Shown here in pieces: positions 9,413 to 18,470 of a stretch of 64,000 nt of DNA. Position 1 is the stretch's first letter. Every line of letters begins with the position of its first letter. The translations under genes were made by a program, and so were the position numbers. This stretch comes from Acheta domesticus (lineage: Eukaryota > Arthropoda > Insecta > Orthoptera > Gryllidae). The stretch lies in assembly GCA_031308135.1 (NCBI GenBank), contig JAHLJT010009436.1, positions 219,247,286-219,311,285 on the forward strand, read 5' to 3'. The notes below the pieces were generated by a model that was not told where the DNA came from, did not search any database, and saw only the letters and a program-made list of their open reading frames with translations.

Positions 9413-10399
9413 TCAAGGACTCTTCGGTTTTCCGCCTTCAATGTCTCTCGCATGCACCCACGAATTGTGGCGTGAGTCGAAACCGAGCCATTTCACGAGG
9501 CGAAGCGGGCCCTTTTTCCGTACGACGCGCTCGACTAAATAGTGATCGGGAAATCGCGTGCGTTGCAATTCTTCGGTGTAGAAGCGCCCCTTGATCGTTT
9601 CGCCTTTCAGGTCTTCTAGCGAGTACGTGACGGGATTCGAGAGGTGCACACGAACGATTTTAAAGAGTTCGGTGCCCCATCGCGCTTCGTAGCCTTTCCG
9701 AAACGGCGAGCTCTTGTACGTGCTCACCCGAACGATGTCGCCGACTCGAAATCGATTGTTCCTCAGGAGACGCGGATCGAGCGTTTTCACTCGGTCGTAC
9801 ACCGTGCGCATGAGGCTGTCGTCTTTCTTCACGTCTTTCGGTTTCATGCCGATGGTGCGATGTTTGGTATTGTTGTAATCTCGGAGGAGGTCGGCGAGCA
9901 TGAGGGTCCAGCGTCGCGTCCCCTCGGCGGTGAAACGCCTCCACATCCGCTCCTTGAGCGTTCGATTGAAACGTTCGACGACGGCGGCCTTCACGTTGGA
10001 AAAGGTGGAATAATGATGAATGCCGCGCTCTCGGAGCCACTTGTTGAGCGCGGTATTGTAAAACTCTGTGCCTTGATCGGTTTGCAGGTAGCGGGGCTCT
10101 CGGCCGCTCGACGTCACGATGCGGTCGAAAGCCTTGACGACTTCCGCTCCGGTCTTTTTCTTTATCGCTTCCGCCCAGGCGTACTTGCTGTACACGTCGA
10201 TGACGGTGAGAATGTAACGCATCCCTCGATTGCTTTTCGAGTACGGTTGCATGTCGACCAAGTCGGCTTGCCACAAATCATCGAATCCTTTCGTCATCGT
10301 CCGCCGTCTTTCGTAACGACGACGGGCAGGCGCGTGCAATTCCGCAGCGAGTCCTTGTCGAACGGAGGTCGTCGTCGTCTTCTTCTTATTCTTCTGCAT
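9413..10399 (-). CDS. INT: Polinton integrase (rve/DDE with chromodomain)
   Basis: An intact frame of 328 residues from ATG at 10399. It catalyses insertion of the element ends into chromosomal DNA and makes the 6-bp duplication. The RNase H-like core shows WQADLVDM (catalytic Asp46), VIDVYSKYAW, LQTDQGTEF (Asp108) and VVERFNRTLK (Glu142), with about 33 residues between the last two acids. A GPY/F-like or SH3-like stretch follows (RFRVGDIVRV). The C-terminus holds a chromodomain (about residues 285-320: YLVERVV, VKWLGF, SWVHARDI). Such domains can direct integration to modified histones. It is one of the few core genes with no frame break. It is 11 bases downstream of the DUF8207-like gene. 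Confidence 0.95.
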   Translation of the reverse strand: MQKNKKKTTTTSVRQGLAAELHAPARRRYERRRTMTKGFDDLWQADLVDMQPYSKSNRGMRYILTVIDVYSKYAWAEAIKKKTGAEVVKAFDRIVTSSGREPRYLQTDQGTEFYNTALNKWLRERGIHHYSTFSNVKAAVVERFNRTLKERMWRRFTAEGTRRWTLMLADLLRDYNNTKHRTIGMKPKDVKKDDSLMRTVYDRVKTLDPRLLRNNRFRVGDIVRVSTYKSSPFRKGYEARWGTELFKIVRVHLSNPVTYSLEDLKGETIKGRFYTEELQRTRFPDHYLVERVVRKKGPLRLVKWLGFDSRHNSWVHARDIEGGKPKSP

Positions 10400-10410
10400 G
10401 GTCAGAGGAG

Positions 10411-11311
10411 CTAAGCGATAATACCGGCGTCACGCAATTCATCTTCTATTTCTACTATTTCTCCGTCGAGTCCGTTGTTACCGGCGGTCCGCGAAGCGTG
10501 TAAGAGACGCAGCCTCTCCACGAGCGTGTTCGGATCGCGCCAATATTTGTAGTCTGGCGCCGTCACAAAACGTAGTCCCCTCCCCGTTCTCTTTCGTTTC
10601 ATCATTTCAAGTCTTTTGCTTCGTCTTTCCCCCGCGAAAAGAGGCGAGATAATTTCACGATATTTCAGTATATTATCCTTTGTGTTAAAGTGTAAATTCG
10701 GTCTGTAATTCACCTTGTGTGCGGAAGACAATTCGAGAATCTTTTTGTATTTCTTCAAATCGTCTTTCGTGACATCTCTCCGGTTGGGTCGTTGCTCGAA
10801 AAGTAGTTCGAGGAGGCCTGGCTCTGGGTAGAATTTATGTCCCTGAACGGAGAATGCTTCCTCGTCCGGGTAAAGCTCTATGACGGCGTTACCGATTTGA
10901 GGTCGCCCTCCTATATAGTACGGTCCGTACGTGGTATCTCCTACACCGATTGCAGCATTTTGCAAATAGGTTACCAATTGATCATAATGTTGACTGCGAA
11001 CATCTCTATTTCTTACTTCTTCGTTCCCTTCTTCCAACTCTGGGAGTGTTTCGAAAGAGGGATAAAAGACATCGTCATCATCTTCTTCCTCTTGATTCCG
11101 ATTTGATAGGAACACGCGTAGTAGAAGGTTGAACGGAAGACGATGATGGTGGTGGGTTGCTATTATTTTTTCCCTTTTTTTGATGGCGGTGCAGCGCTTT
11201 CGAGACGGGCGCCGTGAGATAAGTATCGAGGAATCGATTGCGCATCGTTTCGGCTTCTTGCAGCGTGTTTATTTTTTGTCGAATGTTTTCACGAGCCTTC
11301 TCCACCTCCAT
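10411..11311 (-). pseudogene. DUF8207-like Polinton protein, one frame change
   Basis: Two overlapping minus-strand frames read as one gene. The upstream frame (ending 11078; ATG at 11311) is a charged helical segment (EKARENIRQK, then TYLTAP) with Pro/Ser-rich linker. The downstream frame (10411-11115, with only a GTG and no ATG at its head) holds an acidic linker and a conserved domain with GPYYIGGRP, HKFYPEPGLLELLF and DLKKYKKIL. That domain resembles DUF8207, which I know from insect Polinton-like elements, often just beside the integrase. The frames overlap between 11078 and 11115 in a purine-rich run. Function is unknown. The upstream part overlaps the end of the PLA2-like gene in another frame. 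Confidence 0.65.
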
Positions 11312-11936
11312 TTTCAACCTCTCTTCCGGCGTGTCGGATCGAAGGGGAGCGGGCGGTGAGGAAGGAGGAGGAGGAGGAGGAGGGACGACGCGGTGTCTTT
11401 TCGCGCAAGCTCTTTTTCGCTTGCTCAAGCGCGTGGAGCGTCTTCAAGTCTCGCTTTGGTCTTTTGGGCTGTTGTCTTGTTTCACTGCCTCCTTTTCTTC
11501 TTCTTCTCACGTACCTCGAAGTGGTTTTTATGTTTTTCACGCGCCCTCCTATTTTGGATTTTACTTTCATCACACCCGCCACACCGAGCGCGGCAGCTCT
11601 TTCACCGAGACTCGCGTCGCTGGACTTGACCCGCTCCCACGCTGCTTTGGCGAGCGCTTCGTCCGCCCTTTTGCGTTCCTCACCTCCTTTGTAGTTGTGG
11701 TAGGCGATGTCGTGCTCTCGACACGCTGCGTCCAAAGGATTAATACCGCGGTCGCCTCTTTGCAGCCTCTTCATGAGCTTCGTACCGGGTCCGCAAAATT
11801 GATAGCCACCGGGAATGTGTATTTCGAAGGGAAGTTTGTCTATCGCCCGATTCAGCACCCGTCCTATGATGCCTCTTCCGCGCCGCCCCCCCCGCCGCGC
11901 TCGCGCGACATTGAAATGCTGTCGCACGTACACCAT
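11289..11936 (-). CDS. Phospholipase A2-like domain protein
   Basis: An intact frame of 215 residues from ATG at 11936. After an Arg/Gly-rich N-terminus, residues 43-79 show the signature of a parvovirus-VP1-type phospholipase A2: GGYQFCGPGT (calcium loop) and NPLDAACREHDIAY (catalytic His75-Asp76). The rest is Lys/Arg-rich, ending in Ser- and Glu-rich sequence. In parvoviruses this activity helps particles leave the endosome; similar domains are found in Polinton and adintovirus proteins. A role in membrane penetration is therefore inferred. It lies just downstream of the packaging ATPase with a good TATA box in the 52-base gap. Confidence 0.8.
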   Translation of the reverse strand: MVYVRQHFNVARARRGGRRGRGIIGRVLNRAIDKLPFEIHIPGGYQFCGPGTKLMKRLQRGDRGINPLDAACREHDIAYHNYKGGEERKRADEALAKAAWERVKSSDASLGERAAALGVAGVMKVKSKIGGRVKNIKTTSRYVRRRRKGGSETRQQPKRPKRDLKTLHALEQAKKSLREKTPRRPSSSSSSFLTARSPSIRHAGREVENGGGEGS

Positions 11937-11967
11937 GGCGTAGAGTGAAGTCTAGTTGCGAAAGCAA

Positions 11968-11990
11968 AGTGATTATATAACCTAAACTTT
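11968..11990 (-). promoter_or_regulatory. TATATAA promoter of the PLA2-like gene
   Basis: The minus strand reads GTTTAGGTTATATAATC, about 35-45 bases before the ATG at 11936. The GTTTAGG-plus-TATA arrangement recurs before the spliced gene at about 19950. Confidence 0.5.
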
Positions 11991-12709
11991 ACGTCCCCCC
12001 CACGTGCGTCGGCACGAGAAACCGGTCGAAGCCCGATCGGTATCGTCCCTGTTGAAGCGCACTAGGTTTGCAGATCACCGCAAAAGCAAACCGGTCTGTG
12101 TTCCACACGTCGGCGCACAGCGCCTTAAAATCGTGGAAGGTCCTAAAATCGTTTCCGACGTGTTCTTTGTAAATGTACTCGAGGTTGTTGTCGTCTTGCC
12201 GGAAGATGACAATCATATTCGCGTTATCGCGTATCAAACTGTTTGGGAATTTTGGTGTACGTTTGACAGAGATAGAGCACGTCCGTGTGTTTGTGCCTTC
12301 CGGCCGCAAAGTAGGCTTTGATGCAGTCTTGTTTTTCGGTGGCGATGTCGTCGAAAATGAAAACGCTGTCGGGGGACGCCTCGGCCGGGGGCACGATGCT
12401 ATCGTGCTGCGTAAACGAATGAAACGGTGCGATTCCGTCGCAGACTTGCTTTCAAGTACGCGTACATGGGCTGCGTGTCTGTGGTGGAATATAAATACAC
12501 GTTGCGGAACGCCAGCCCGAACTGGGCCGGTGAGAAGCGAGACGACCACGTTCGTCTTGCCGCAACCGGAAGGTCCCCACGATAAGAGCGCGCACGCTAT
12601 CGGGGAAAAGCGGCCCGTGTCGACTCTTTGCCTCGTCCTCTTGTCCGCGCCATAAGGCCGTCACGTTCACGACGGGCAGTGTGGTCGATTGTTGAACAAC
12701 GTCCATCAT
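11989..12709 (-). pseudogene. ATP: FtsK/HerA-type packaging ATPase, multiple frame changes
   Basis: Conserved ATPase blocks occur in the right order but in different frames. The N-terminus (TLPVVNVTALW) starts at ATG 12709. The Walker A loop (GPSGCGKTN) sits near 12550-12575 in a second frame, just after a GGGG run. A segment with NVYLYSTTDTQPMYAYL (about 12460-12510) is in a third frame. Walker B (VFIFDDIA, about 12335-12360) is in yet another, and the C-terminal part (RDNANMIVIFRQDD, then RYRSGFDRF) returns to the Walker A frame. That needs at least four frame changes. In intact Polintons this protein pumps DNA into capsids. In this copy it should be non-functional unless the changes are consensus errors. 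Confidence 0.85.
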
Positions 12710-12719
12710 CACAACCCGT

Positions 12720-12955
12720 GCGAGAGACTGTTGTCCTTCTTCGAAGGACGCTCTGTTTTTAAAACAGGAGATCTAAGGAGAGAGGGGGAAGGGGAAGGAT
12801 GGACTACTCACGGCGCGTTGTGAAGGACGACGGAAAAAAACAAAAACAAATAGAATCATGTGTTTTTATTGACCCTTTCAAAATGTTTACATGTTAATGA
12901 CCATTTTCTGCGCTGGAGGTCGCCATCGATGCAATCGTCATCTCGACCGCTCTCG
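12720..12955. other. Intergenic gap between ATPase and small charged gene
   Basis: It contains TTTTAAAAACAG on the minus strand about 45 bases before the ATPase ATG (a possible TATA substitute) and a GA/GGGGAAGG purine tract. No coding frame is supported. Confidence 0.4.
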
Positions 12956-13403
12956 CTAACCATGTCGCCGCGTTTGCGCGCGCATTCGCTGACCGTCTCC
13001 AGAGGAAGAAGATCGCAGCAGACCGTATCCGGTGAGGTTGGCGGCGTCGTTCGGTCTGTCGTCTTCTTCCTGTTGTTCCGTCGACGCCGAGTCGATGGTG
13101 TTGTTTTCTTCTTTCGCTCTTTTTGGTTTTGCGACCTTTCCGCCGTTCTTCTTCTTTTTCGATGTACAATGCCGCGGACATGGATGATCGCACGCAGAAG
13201 GATAATCGAGAGGTGGTGGAGTCGCTGATCTCACCTCCTCATCCGCCATGCTGTCTACACCGCCACTTCCAAAAACTGCTTGCTGCGAGTTGCGAATCGT
13301 AAGAAGAGGTCGAACCGCCCACTTCTTCTTCGTCTTCACCAGGCGAAGTCGATGGGTGATAATCTTCTTCTGCGCTCTCGTTTCCGCGATTGACGCGAAT
13401 CAT
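12956..13403 (-). pseudogene. Small charged protein, one frame change
   Basis: The gene starts at ATG 13403 with an acidic segment (SAEEDYHP, GEDEEEVGG). The reading moves to another frame at about 13270-13280, where an AAAAA/TTTTT run occurs, and continues (DEEVRSATPPPLDYP, CDHPCPRHC, basic KKKKNGGKV, then acidic) to a stop at 12956. I do not recognise a family. It has a nuclear-localisation-like basic patch and lies between the capsid gene and the ATPase. The break position is inferred from composition only. Confidence 0.45.
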
Positions 13404-13449
13404 CCTCTCGTGAAGGAAGGACAAGAAATGAAGGCGGCGAGCGAAACAC

Positions 13450-13464
13450 GCGACTTCTTATACC
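13450..13464 (-). promoter_or_regulatory. TATAAGAAG promoter candidate overlapping the capsid gene stop
   Basis: The minus strand reads GGTATAAGAAGTCG about 50 bases before the ATG at 13403. The TAA stop of the major capsid gene lies inside this TATA-like sequence, so the two genes appear packed end to end. Confidence 0.45.
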
Positions 13465-14785
13465 ATGACGTTTTTCTTCACCACAAAGTCATCGATTGGT
13501 GCGTACAGCACTTCCGTTTTGTAGATAATGAGACAATACGCCGTGACGTTCGCTGGCATAGCTGTACCCGTTTCCCACGTGATCTTGATGTCGGTTTGCG
13601 AGGGGAGGACGGCAGACTCTCTGGAGGAGGACGTCCCATACGATAATAGGAAACCAACTATTCACATACCAATATTCCATATTCGATATTGGATTGCGAT
13701 TGTAGTAAGAACGTTCCGCTTTTTGCATCATTTCGTAGAGATACGGTTGCCATTTTTCAGTATCACTGGTATAAAATTTTACGTTGCATAGAAGTTCGGA
13801 ATAAGGGTAAAACTCGTCGTTTAAATACAGTTTTGCTCTTGTCATATCGTTACCGTCGAATTCGCCCGAATTCTGTTTCAGGTTCACGTCTTTCCCCGTT
13901 TGCATTCCAAAGAAAATGTACAGGGGATTGTCCTCTTTGGCGGCAGTCTTTACCGTCCACTGAAACGGTCCCTTTCCGCCGCTTGGAACGTTGGGGTATT
14001 CGTGAATTTCCCATCGTCTGAATTGCATGGGGATCGGGCGCCGACTGTCCAGCACTCTCGTCACCGCGAGGGAAGCAGCATCGCTCAGCGTCAAATGAGG
14101 CATTCTCCAAATCACGTCCGTCACGGTAATCGTTGTTTCGTTCGGCGATTCCGCTGTCGTCGTGAGACATCGATTATCATGACGCCCTCGAATGAGAACG
14201 AGGTCGTGTTTCACGCCGGTCATGACGCGCGTGTGATCTTCGAAAAATCCCATCCACAGTCGTAACGGCACGATACCGTAAAATTTCCCGCCCGTCTTAC
14301 TGAGCATGAATTCGGTGTTGCACTTGCCTGACTCGTATAACTTGAGATCTTCGGTCCAACACGCATTGCCGAACGATCTTCTTTCTGCTGGCGAAAGGAA
14401 ACACACGTTCTTCATCGTGCTCGTGATGCCTGGATTTCTAACGACGTCGACGATCACGTTGTTGATTTCGTAACGAATTTCGCTAAAAGAAAAGCGAAAA
14501 GCGTTGTTGATCAATTCGCAGTTGGTGCGATCTGTGGTGTCCTTTTTGACGGCAGATCCCGCGATGACGAGCGAACTCTCGCAAGGTAAGAGAACGGCAT
14601 CCTTATTCATGATAGTAATGCGAATTTCGTCGTTTTGACCAAACGATTTAATGTACGGAAAGTGTTCGTGAACAGCTTCGTTGACGATGTGGTGCTTTAT
14701 GTTTCTCCCTGCGGAGAATGTCGACCGCGTGTTCGTCCACGATTTCCGTCGTAGAATAAGCTTGCTTCATTCTCTTCGGCGGCAT
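13458..14785 (-). pseudogene. MCP: Double-jelly-roll major capsid-like protein, two frame changes
   Basis: The central frame (to 14610) is long and well conserved: RFSFSEIRYEINNVIVD, VRNPGITSTMKN, LRLWMGFFEDHTRV, DLVLIRGRHDN, VIWRMPHLTL, LYLNDEFYPY. These match the double-jelly-roll-like family of insect Polinton capsid proteins. An upstream ATG at 14785 starts the N-terminus in another frame; conserved sequence (HFPYIKSFG, NDEIRI) continues in the main frame before 14610. The break is near 14690-14705. At the C-terminus the conserved end (ETGTAMPANVTAYCL, ending in a basic tail) is again in another frame, with a break near 13640-13665 and a stop at 13458. The product would build the hexon-like shell of the particle. 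Confidence 0.82.
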
Positions 14786-15696
14786 GTCGTTTTTCTTCTT
14801 TTTTTATTCGAAACAATAGTGTAGCCTAACGCTCGTAGGATGCGCCGGCTAGACGATGTGAGCGCGGTGAGCGGACAAAGCACTCTGTGCCTCGGCCGCG
14901 AAACGGGCTGCATTTTATAGCGCTGTTTCTCCTTCATAGTCTGCTGCTGCTGATTCTGGGGCGTACGAGTAAGGTGCACGGACAGCGGTGTTTCCGAGTT
15001 CAACGGCACCAATTGTCCCTCCACGTTCTCGAGTCGAACCGATAACTCGTCGATCCAATTTCGCGTGACACGGTGATAAATTCTTTCGGTCGGCCTCTCT
15101 TCAATGATGGCGGCAGGAAAGTCGGTCACGTGGAACTGATACAGCACGTGCGCTTTACGATTGTTTATATACCCGCTTTCGATCACGTTACACGTCACGA
15201 ACACTTCAAAATCTTTCACGATCTTCGGGGAAGTCTCGGATGACACGTACTTGTCAAAAAGTGTGGGTGTCACCGTCCTTGAAAATCCGAGGAGAGGACC
15301 AATGGATTCGGCGTGGTCGAAACGTAGCGTGAAGGAAGTGTTGACGCGCACTCTGTTCGTATGCGAGTCCGCCGCCAAGTCGAAAAAGTGCTTCTTACCC
15401 GCAAAGTCAGTGGGAAACTGGTGTTGCAGGATGTTCGAGATATGACGATTGATGTCTTCCAAGGTATACGTGCCCGGAGGGACGGACAGCACATAGCTTG
15501 TGAGTGAACTCCCACCACCACCACCCTCGTCGACGTCGTAGTGGAGTTTGTTGTGTCCCTCCTTCACGTTGCGAATGTGGTGCACAGTGCTAAGATGCAC
15601 GAGCGCGATCTCGTAAACGTCGTCCGAGAGGTCGACACCCGGCGCGAACTGCACCGCGATCTCAGGTCCCTGCCCGACTAACGTGTACGTGCGCAT
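14767..15696 (-). CDS. PY: Penton-like minor capsid protein
   Basis: An intact frame of 309 residues from ATG at 15696. Conserved features include an N-terminal beta-rich region (YEIALVHLSTVHHI), PPGTYTLEDINRHI, SIGPLLGFS, VTCNVIESGYINN and ERIYHRVTRNWIDELSVRL. This is the layout of Polinton penton-like single-jelly-roll proteins, which occupy capsid vertices. The C-terminal ~60 residues are Gln- and Arg/Lys-rich and less typical. Its end overlaps the start of the capsid gene by 19 bases. It lies between the protease and the major capsid gene, the usual structural cluster. Confidence 0.82.
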   Translation of the reverse strand: MRTYTLVGQGPEIAVQFAPGVDLSDDVYEIALVHLSTVHHIRNVKEGHNKLHYDVDEGGGGGSSLTSYVLSVPPGTYTLEDINRHISNILQHQFPTDFAGKKHFFDLAADSHTNRVRVNTSFTLRFDHAESIGPLLGFSRTVTPTLFDKYVSSETSPKIVKDFEVFVTCNVIESGYINNRKAHVLYQFHVTDFPAAIIEERPTERIYHRVTRNWIDELSVRLENVEGQLVPLNSETPLSVHLTRTPQNQQQQTMKEKQRYKMQPVSRPRHRVLCPLTALTSSSRRILRALGYTIVSNKKRRKTTCRRRE

Positions 15697-15726
15697 GACA
15701 CGAATGCCTCAGGTCAAATGAGGCGT

Positions 15727-16119
15727 TCATCTTCCTTTTTTGTTTTTGTTGTCCTCCTTCCATTCGTGAAAAAGAAATTGCAGACATAACTTGCCGCAAT
15801 TGTTCGTGTTGTATTTTTGAATTTGGCGCGTGTTGTACGTCACGTGGGTCCCGCGCGCGTAGCGCAGGAACTCGGGAGGGGGCGGAAGTCCGAAGGAATC
15901 AAAGTAACGCACCGTCCGCCCACGCTTCGCGTAAGCGACGAAATGAGTACCGGCGCCGCGGGCGTCGTCCAGATTGACGACGCCGCACTCACGCTTCCGA
16001 CTTGTTTTGGGCAGCGCATCTCGCGTGAACACACCTCGAAAATGCGGAATCTCCAACACCTTCTTCGCAAAGCGGGTCACTTCCTCGTGCGTGAGCGCTC
16101 GACGCGGTACTCTGCTCAT
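15727..16119 (-). CDS. PRO: Adenain-type cysteine protease
   Basis: I start at ATG 16119 because homologous proteases begin with a short helix before FRGVFTRD; the frame is open further to 16203 without that need. The ~130-residue protein shows GTHFVAYAKR (His59), VRYFDSFG (Asp74) and NTNNCGKLCLQFL (Cys108), the catalytic order of adenovirus-type and ULP-like proteases. It would cleave capsid precursors during particle maturation. The upstream in-frame extension is basic and looks like the C-terminus of the pX-like protein, joined by a frame change in an A run. Confidence 0.88.
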   Translation of the reverse strand: MSRVPRRALTHEEVTRFAKKVLEIPHFRGVFTRDALPKTSRKRECGVVNLDDARGAGTHFVAYAKRGRTVRYFDSFGLPPPPEFLRYARGTHVTYNTRQIQKYNTNNCGKLCLQFLFHEWKEDNKNKKGR

Positions 16120-16641
16120 TAGTTTTTTTTTCCCCCGCCCCCTCGTCGCCCTCTTCCTCCCACGCCGGCTCGTTCGAAGCATTTTCGCGGCCTTTAGCAA
16201 CACGCCCGATCCTTTTTTTGGAGCCTTCCATGACCTTGTTATGACGCATCATTTCCGCTAGTTCTCGGTTTTTGCTTTTGGCGTTTGTCACGGCGTTCGC
16301 GATAGCGGAAGCGCCACCTGCGACAGCACCCAGCGCGCCCAGCCCGCTTAGGATGGAGGGAATGAGTGGAATGAGGGCGGGAAGGAAGCCGCCTCTCTTA
16401 CTCTTCCTTTCTCCCTTTCACCGTTCTTCCTTTCGTCCTCCGTACGCCTCTCCCCCGCAGCCGAGACGACTTCCTACAGGGTCCGCCGACGCATCGACCT
16501 CGCAAAAACATGCCGCGACCGGTCGGAGGGGTGATGACGGCACCAGGGAGAGAATCGGCGCCGCTCCGCGCCCTCCTCGCCGGACCCGAACAATTTCTTA
16601 CACTCTCTCGTCGTAGTCGTTCTACACACTGTGCGAACCAT
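16120..16641 (-). pseudogene. PX: pX-like hydrophobic/basic virion protein, broken
   Basis: A likely start is ATG 16641 (MVRTVCRTTTTRE). A hydrophobic Gly/Ala/Leu segment (FLPALIPLIPSI, then GALGAVAGGASAIANAV) lies at about 16290-16385, followed by NAKSKNRELAEMMRHNK, and then an Arg/Lys-rich tail that appears in the protease frame after an AAAAAAA run near 16215. In insect Polintons a protein with a hydrophobic alanine/glycine-rich stretch, a RHNK-like helix and a basic tail lies next to the protease; it is compared with adenovirus pX/Mu. The N-terminal region to 16400 is Arg-rich and the frame is unclear, with at least two changes. Confidence 0.55.
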
Positions 16642-16676
16642 GACGGAACTAACACACGGACGCAAGGCGGTCTCCT

Positions 16677-17577
16677 TTAAATATCATCTTTTGCCCCAGT
16701 TATCCCTTTCCTAATCAGACGCTCATTGAGCTTTTCCAAATTTTCTTTATCGACAGCGACTTCATGCTGCAACTTATTGTGATAAACTATCATGTTGTCA
16801 ATGAAACTCGACACACGCGCCTCGAGCTTGTCTAATTTTTTTTTTCTATCTTTGTTTCGAGGTTAGCATTATCCTTTTTGACTAGTTCTTTATGCACGTG
16901 AAAAAGGTCCTCCGCGTGTTTTTTAGCAACCGCCAGCGTGTCATTCAATTTTTTTTTCTATCTTTGTGTCGAGATTAGAATAGTCGTTTTTGACTAGTTC
17001 TTTATGCGCGTGAAACAGCTGATCCGCGTGTTTTTTCGCATCCGCCAGCGTGTCATCTAATTGCGACTTAATCGCCACGTCCGAAGGGGCAGTGCCGGCG
17101 CCTACTTTGCGAAGAAGTTTGTTGTGAAAATTGTAATGACCGGACGAGCCGACGAGTGGTAACGTGTCCAAGAGTTTGGAAGGAATTTTCTTTTCGTGCG
17201 CGGCCACGAGCGCGATGCATTCCTTCTTCGCGAACGCCTTTAAGTCTTTCTCCTGTTGATCAACACGCGTAGAGAGCTTCTTCTCGAGAGCATCGAGTTC
17301 GCTATTTTGTTTTTTCACGGTTTTCCGCAGACTTGCTTTCGTGCGCGGCCGCGAGCGCATTGCATTCGTTCTTCGCGAACGTTTTTAATCTGTTTTCCTG
17401 TTCTCCGAAACGTATAGAGAGCTTCCGCTCGAGAGCATCGAGTCCGCTTTCTTTCACCACAGACTCATCATCATCATCATATCTCCTCATGCGCTTCACA
17501 ACACCATCGATTTGTTCATCGACGTATCGCTTCGTGACGACGTGACGCGCACGAACTATATGTCCGAAAACATCCAT
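16677..17577 (-). pseudogene. Coiled-coil fibre-like protein with internal repeats, frame changes in A runs
   Basis: The gene starts at ATG 17577 with VTKRYVDEQI, the same TKxYVD stalk motif as in the gene at 6382-7002. Two homologous helical repeats follow (LDALERKLSIRF and LDALEKKLSTRV, each with AAHE), then two copies of a longer repeat (DDTLADAKKHADQLFHAHKE and DTLAVAKKHAEDLFHVHKE). The reading frame changes in A/T runs near 17315, 16945 and 16840, and the last frame ends with a TAA at 16677. I infer a long coiled-coil fibre or tail protein. Periodic internal repeats and homopolymers at repeat junctions would favour length changes. Confidence 0.65.
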
Positions 17578-17589
17578 CACTTTCTTGCG

Positions 17590-17924
17590 ACTGAGCGTTT
17601 GGATTTCTGCGTACGGCTTTTGAAGGAAAAAAAAACATCAAAATTGTTAAAAATGTTTTTAATGAATTGAATTTCATTAGCTCTTATAGCCTGATAATGA
17701 GGTAAAATAAAAGCTTGAAACTTATTTTATTTATTTATTGATTTTATTTATTTTATTTATTTTATTATTTTATTTACTTATTTATTTTGTATCAAGTTTT
17801 TTATTTTTTTAAATTGAATCAAGTTGAATATAATTATATAATTCTTTTTTTTCACAAACATAAGGAGCGACACGGGCGTCGAACAGGGGGACAGTCCGAA
17901 CGCGAGAACTTTCGTAAAGAACTG
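17590..17924. other. AT-rich spacer with TTTATTTATT repeats
   Basis: This gap between the fibre-like gene and the internal TIR-like copy is dominated by runs of TTTATTTATT (about 17720-17790). I see no coding frame. It may hold promoter elements for the minus-strand block. Confidence 0.5.
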
Positions 17925-18470
17925 CATGTTAGCACTGCCATGAGTGCACGCACGTGCGCTCTAGTGGCGAACGTGGGAAACGCAAGCGAACGCGAGCCAG
18001 CGCGGAGTTCAGGAGTGAGAGAATCAGTACACATGCGCGCTCTCGTTACCGTCACGTTAGCACTAGAGCTGCGTTTCCCGCGTTCGCCACTAGAGCGCAC
18101 AGGCGTGCACGCATAGGTAGCCGGCCAGCGCTGCTGAGAGCGCCGCGCGCCGTCCAAGGACAGCGAACGGTGCGTTTCCCGCGTTCGCCACTAGAGCGCA
18201 AAGGCGTGCACTCGTGGGTGGTAAGGCGATGCCGCCCAGCGCAGCTGCGAGCGCAGCGCGCCGTCCAAGGACAACGAACGGAAGTCGCTTGATAAGATTG
18301 CGCGACTTCGGCGAACGGATGTCGGCGGGTGATAGCGCTCGCGAGCGCCGCGGTCCGCAGCGAATGCACATTATGAAGCGTTGTTCAGTTCAATACAGGG
18401 CGCTGTGCGTTTCGGTCCGTGAATTTTTGATTCGTTTGTTTTCGCGATGGCAAATCCTTTGCACTACAGC
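17925..18470 (-). repeat. Internal diverged copy of the TIR hairpin array
   Basis: Two diverged 246-bp-type units lie here in the orientation of the right TIR. Landmarks shared with the TIR are CGTTCGCCACTAGAGCGC, GTGATAGCGCTCGCGAGCGC, GCGAATGCACATTATGAAGC and the tail CGCGATGGCAAATCCTTTGC ending in CACTACAG. Identity is clearly lower than between the units of the two TIRs. Homology stops at CACTACAG, the same point where the TIR passes into its outer 70-bp module. Confidence 0.85.

Noticed and set aside
9644..10414. 256-residue plus-strand frame opposite the integrase
   Set aside because: Antisense shadow of a clearly conserved integrase gene.
11238..11948. 236-residue plus-strand frame opposite the PLA2-like gene
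   Set aside because: Antisense shadow; the minus frame has the PLA2 signature.
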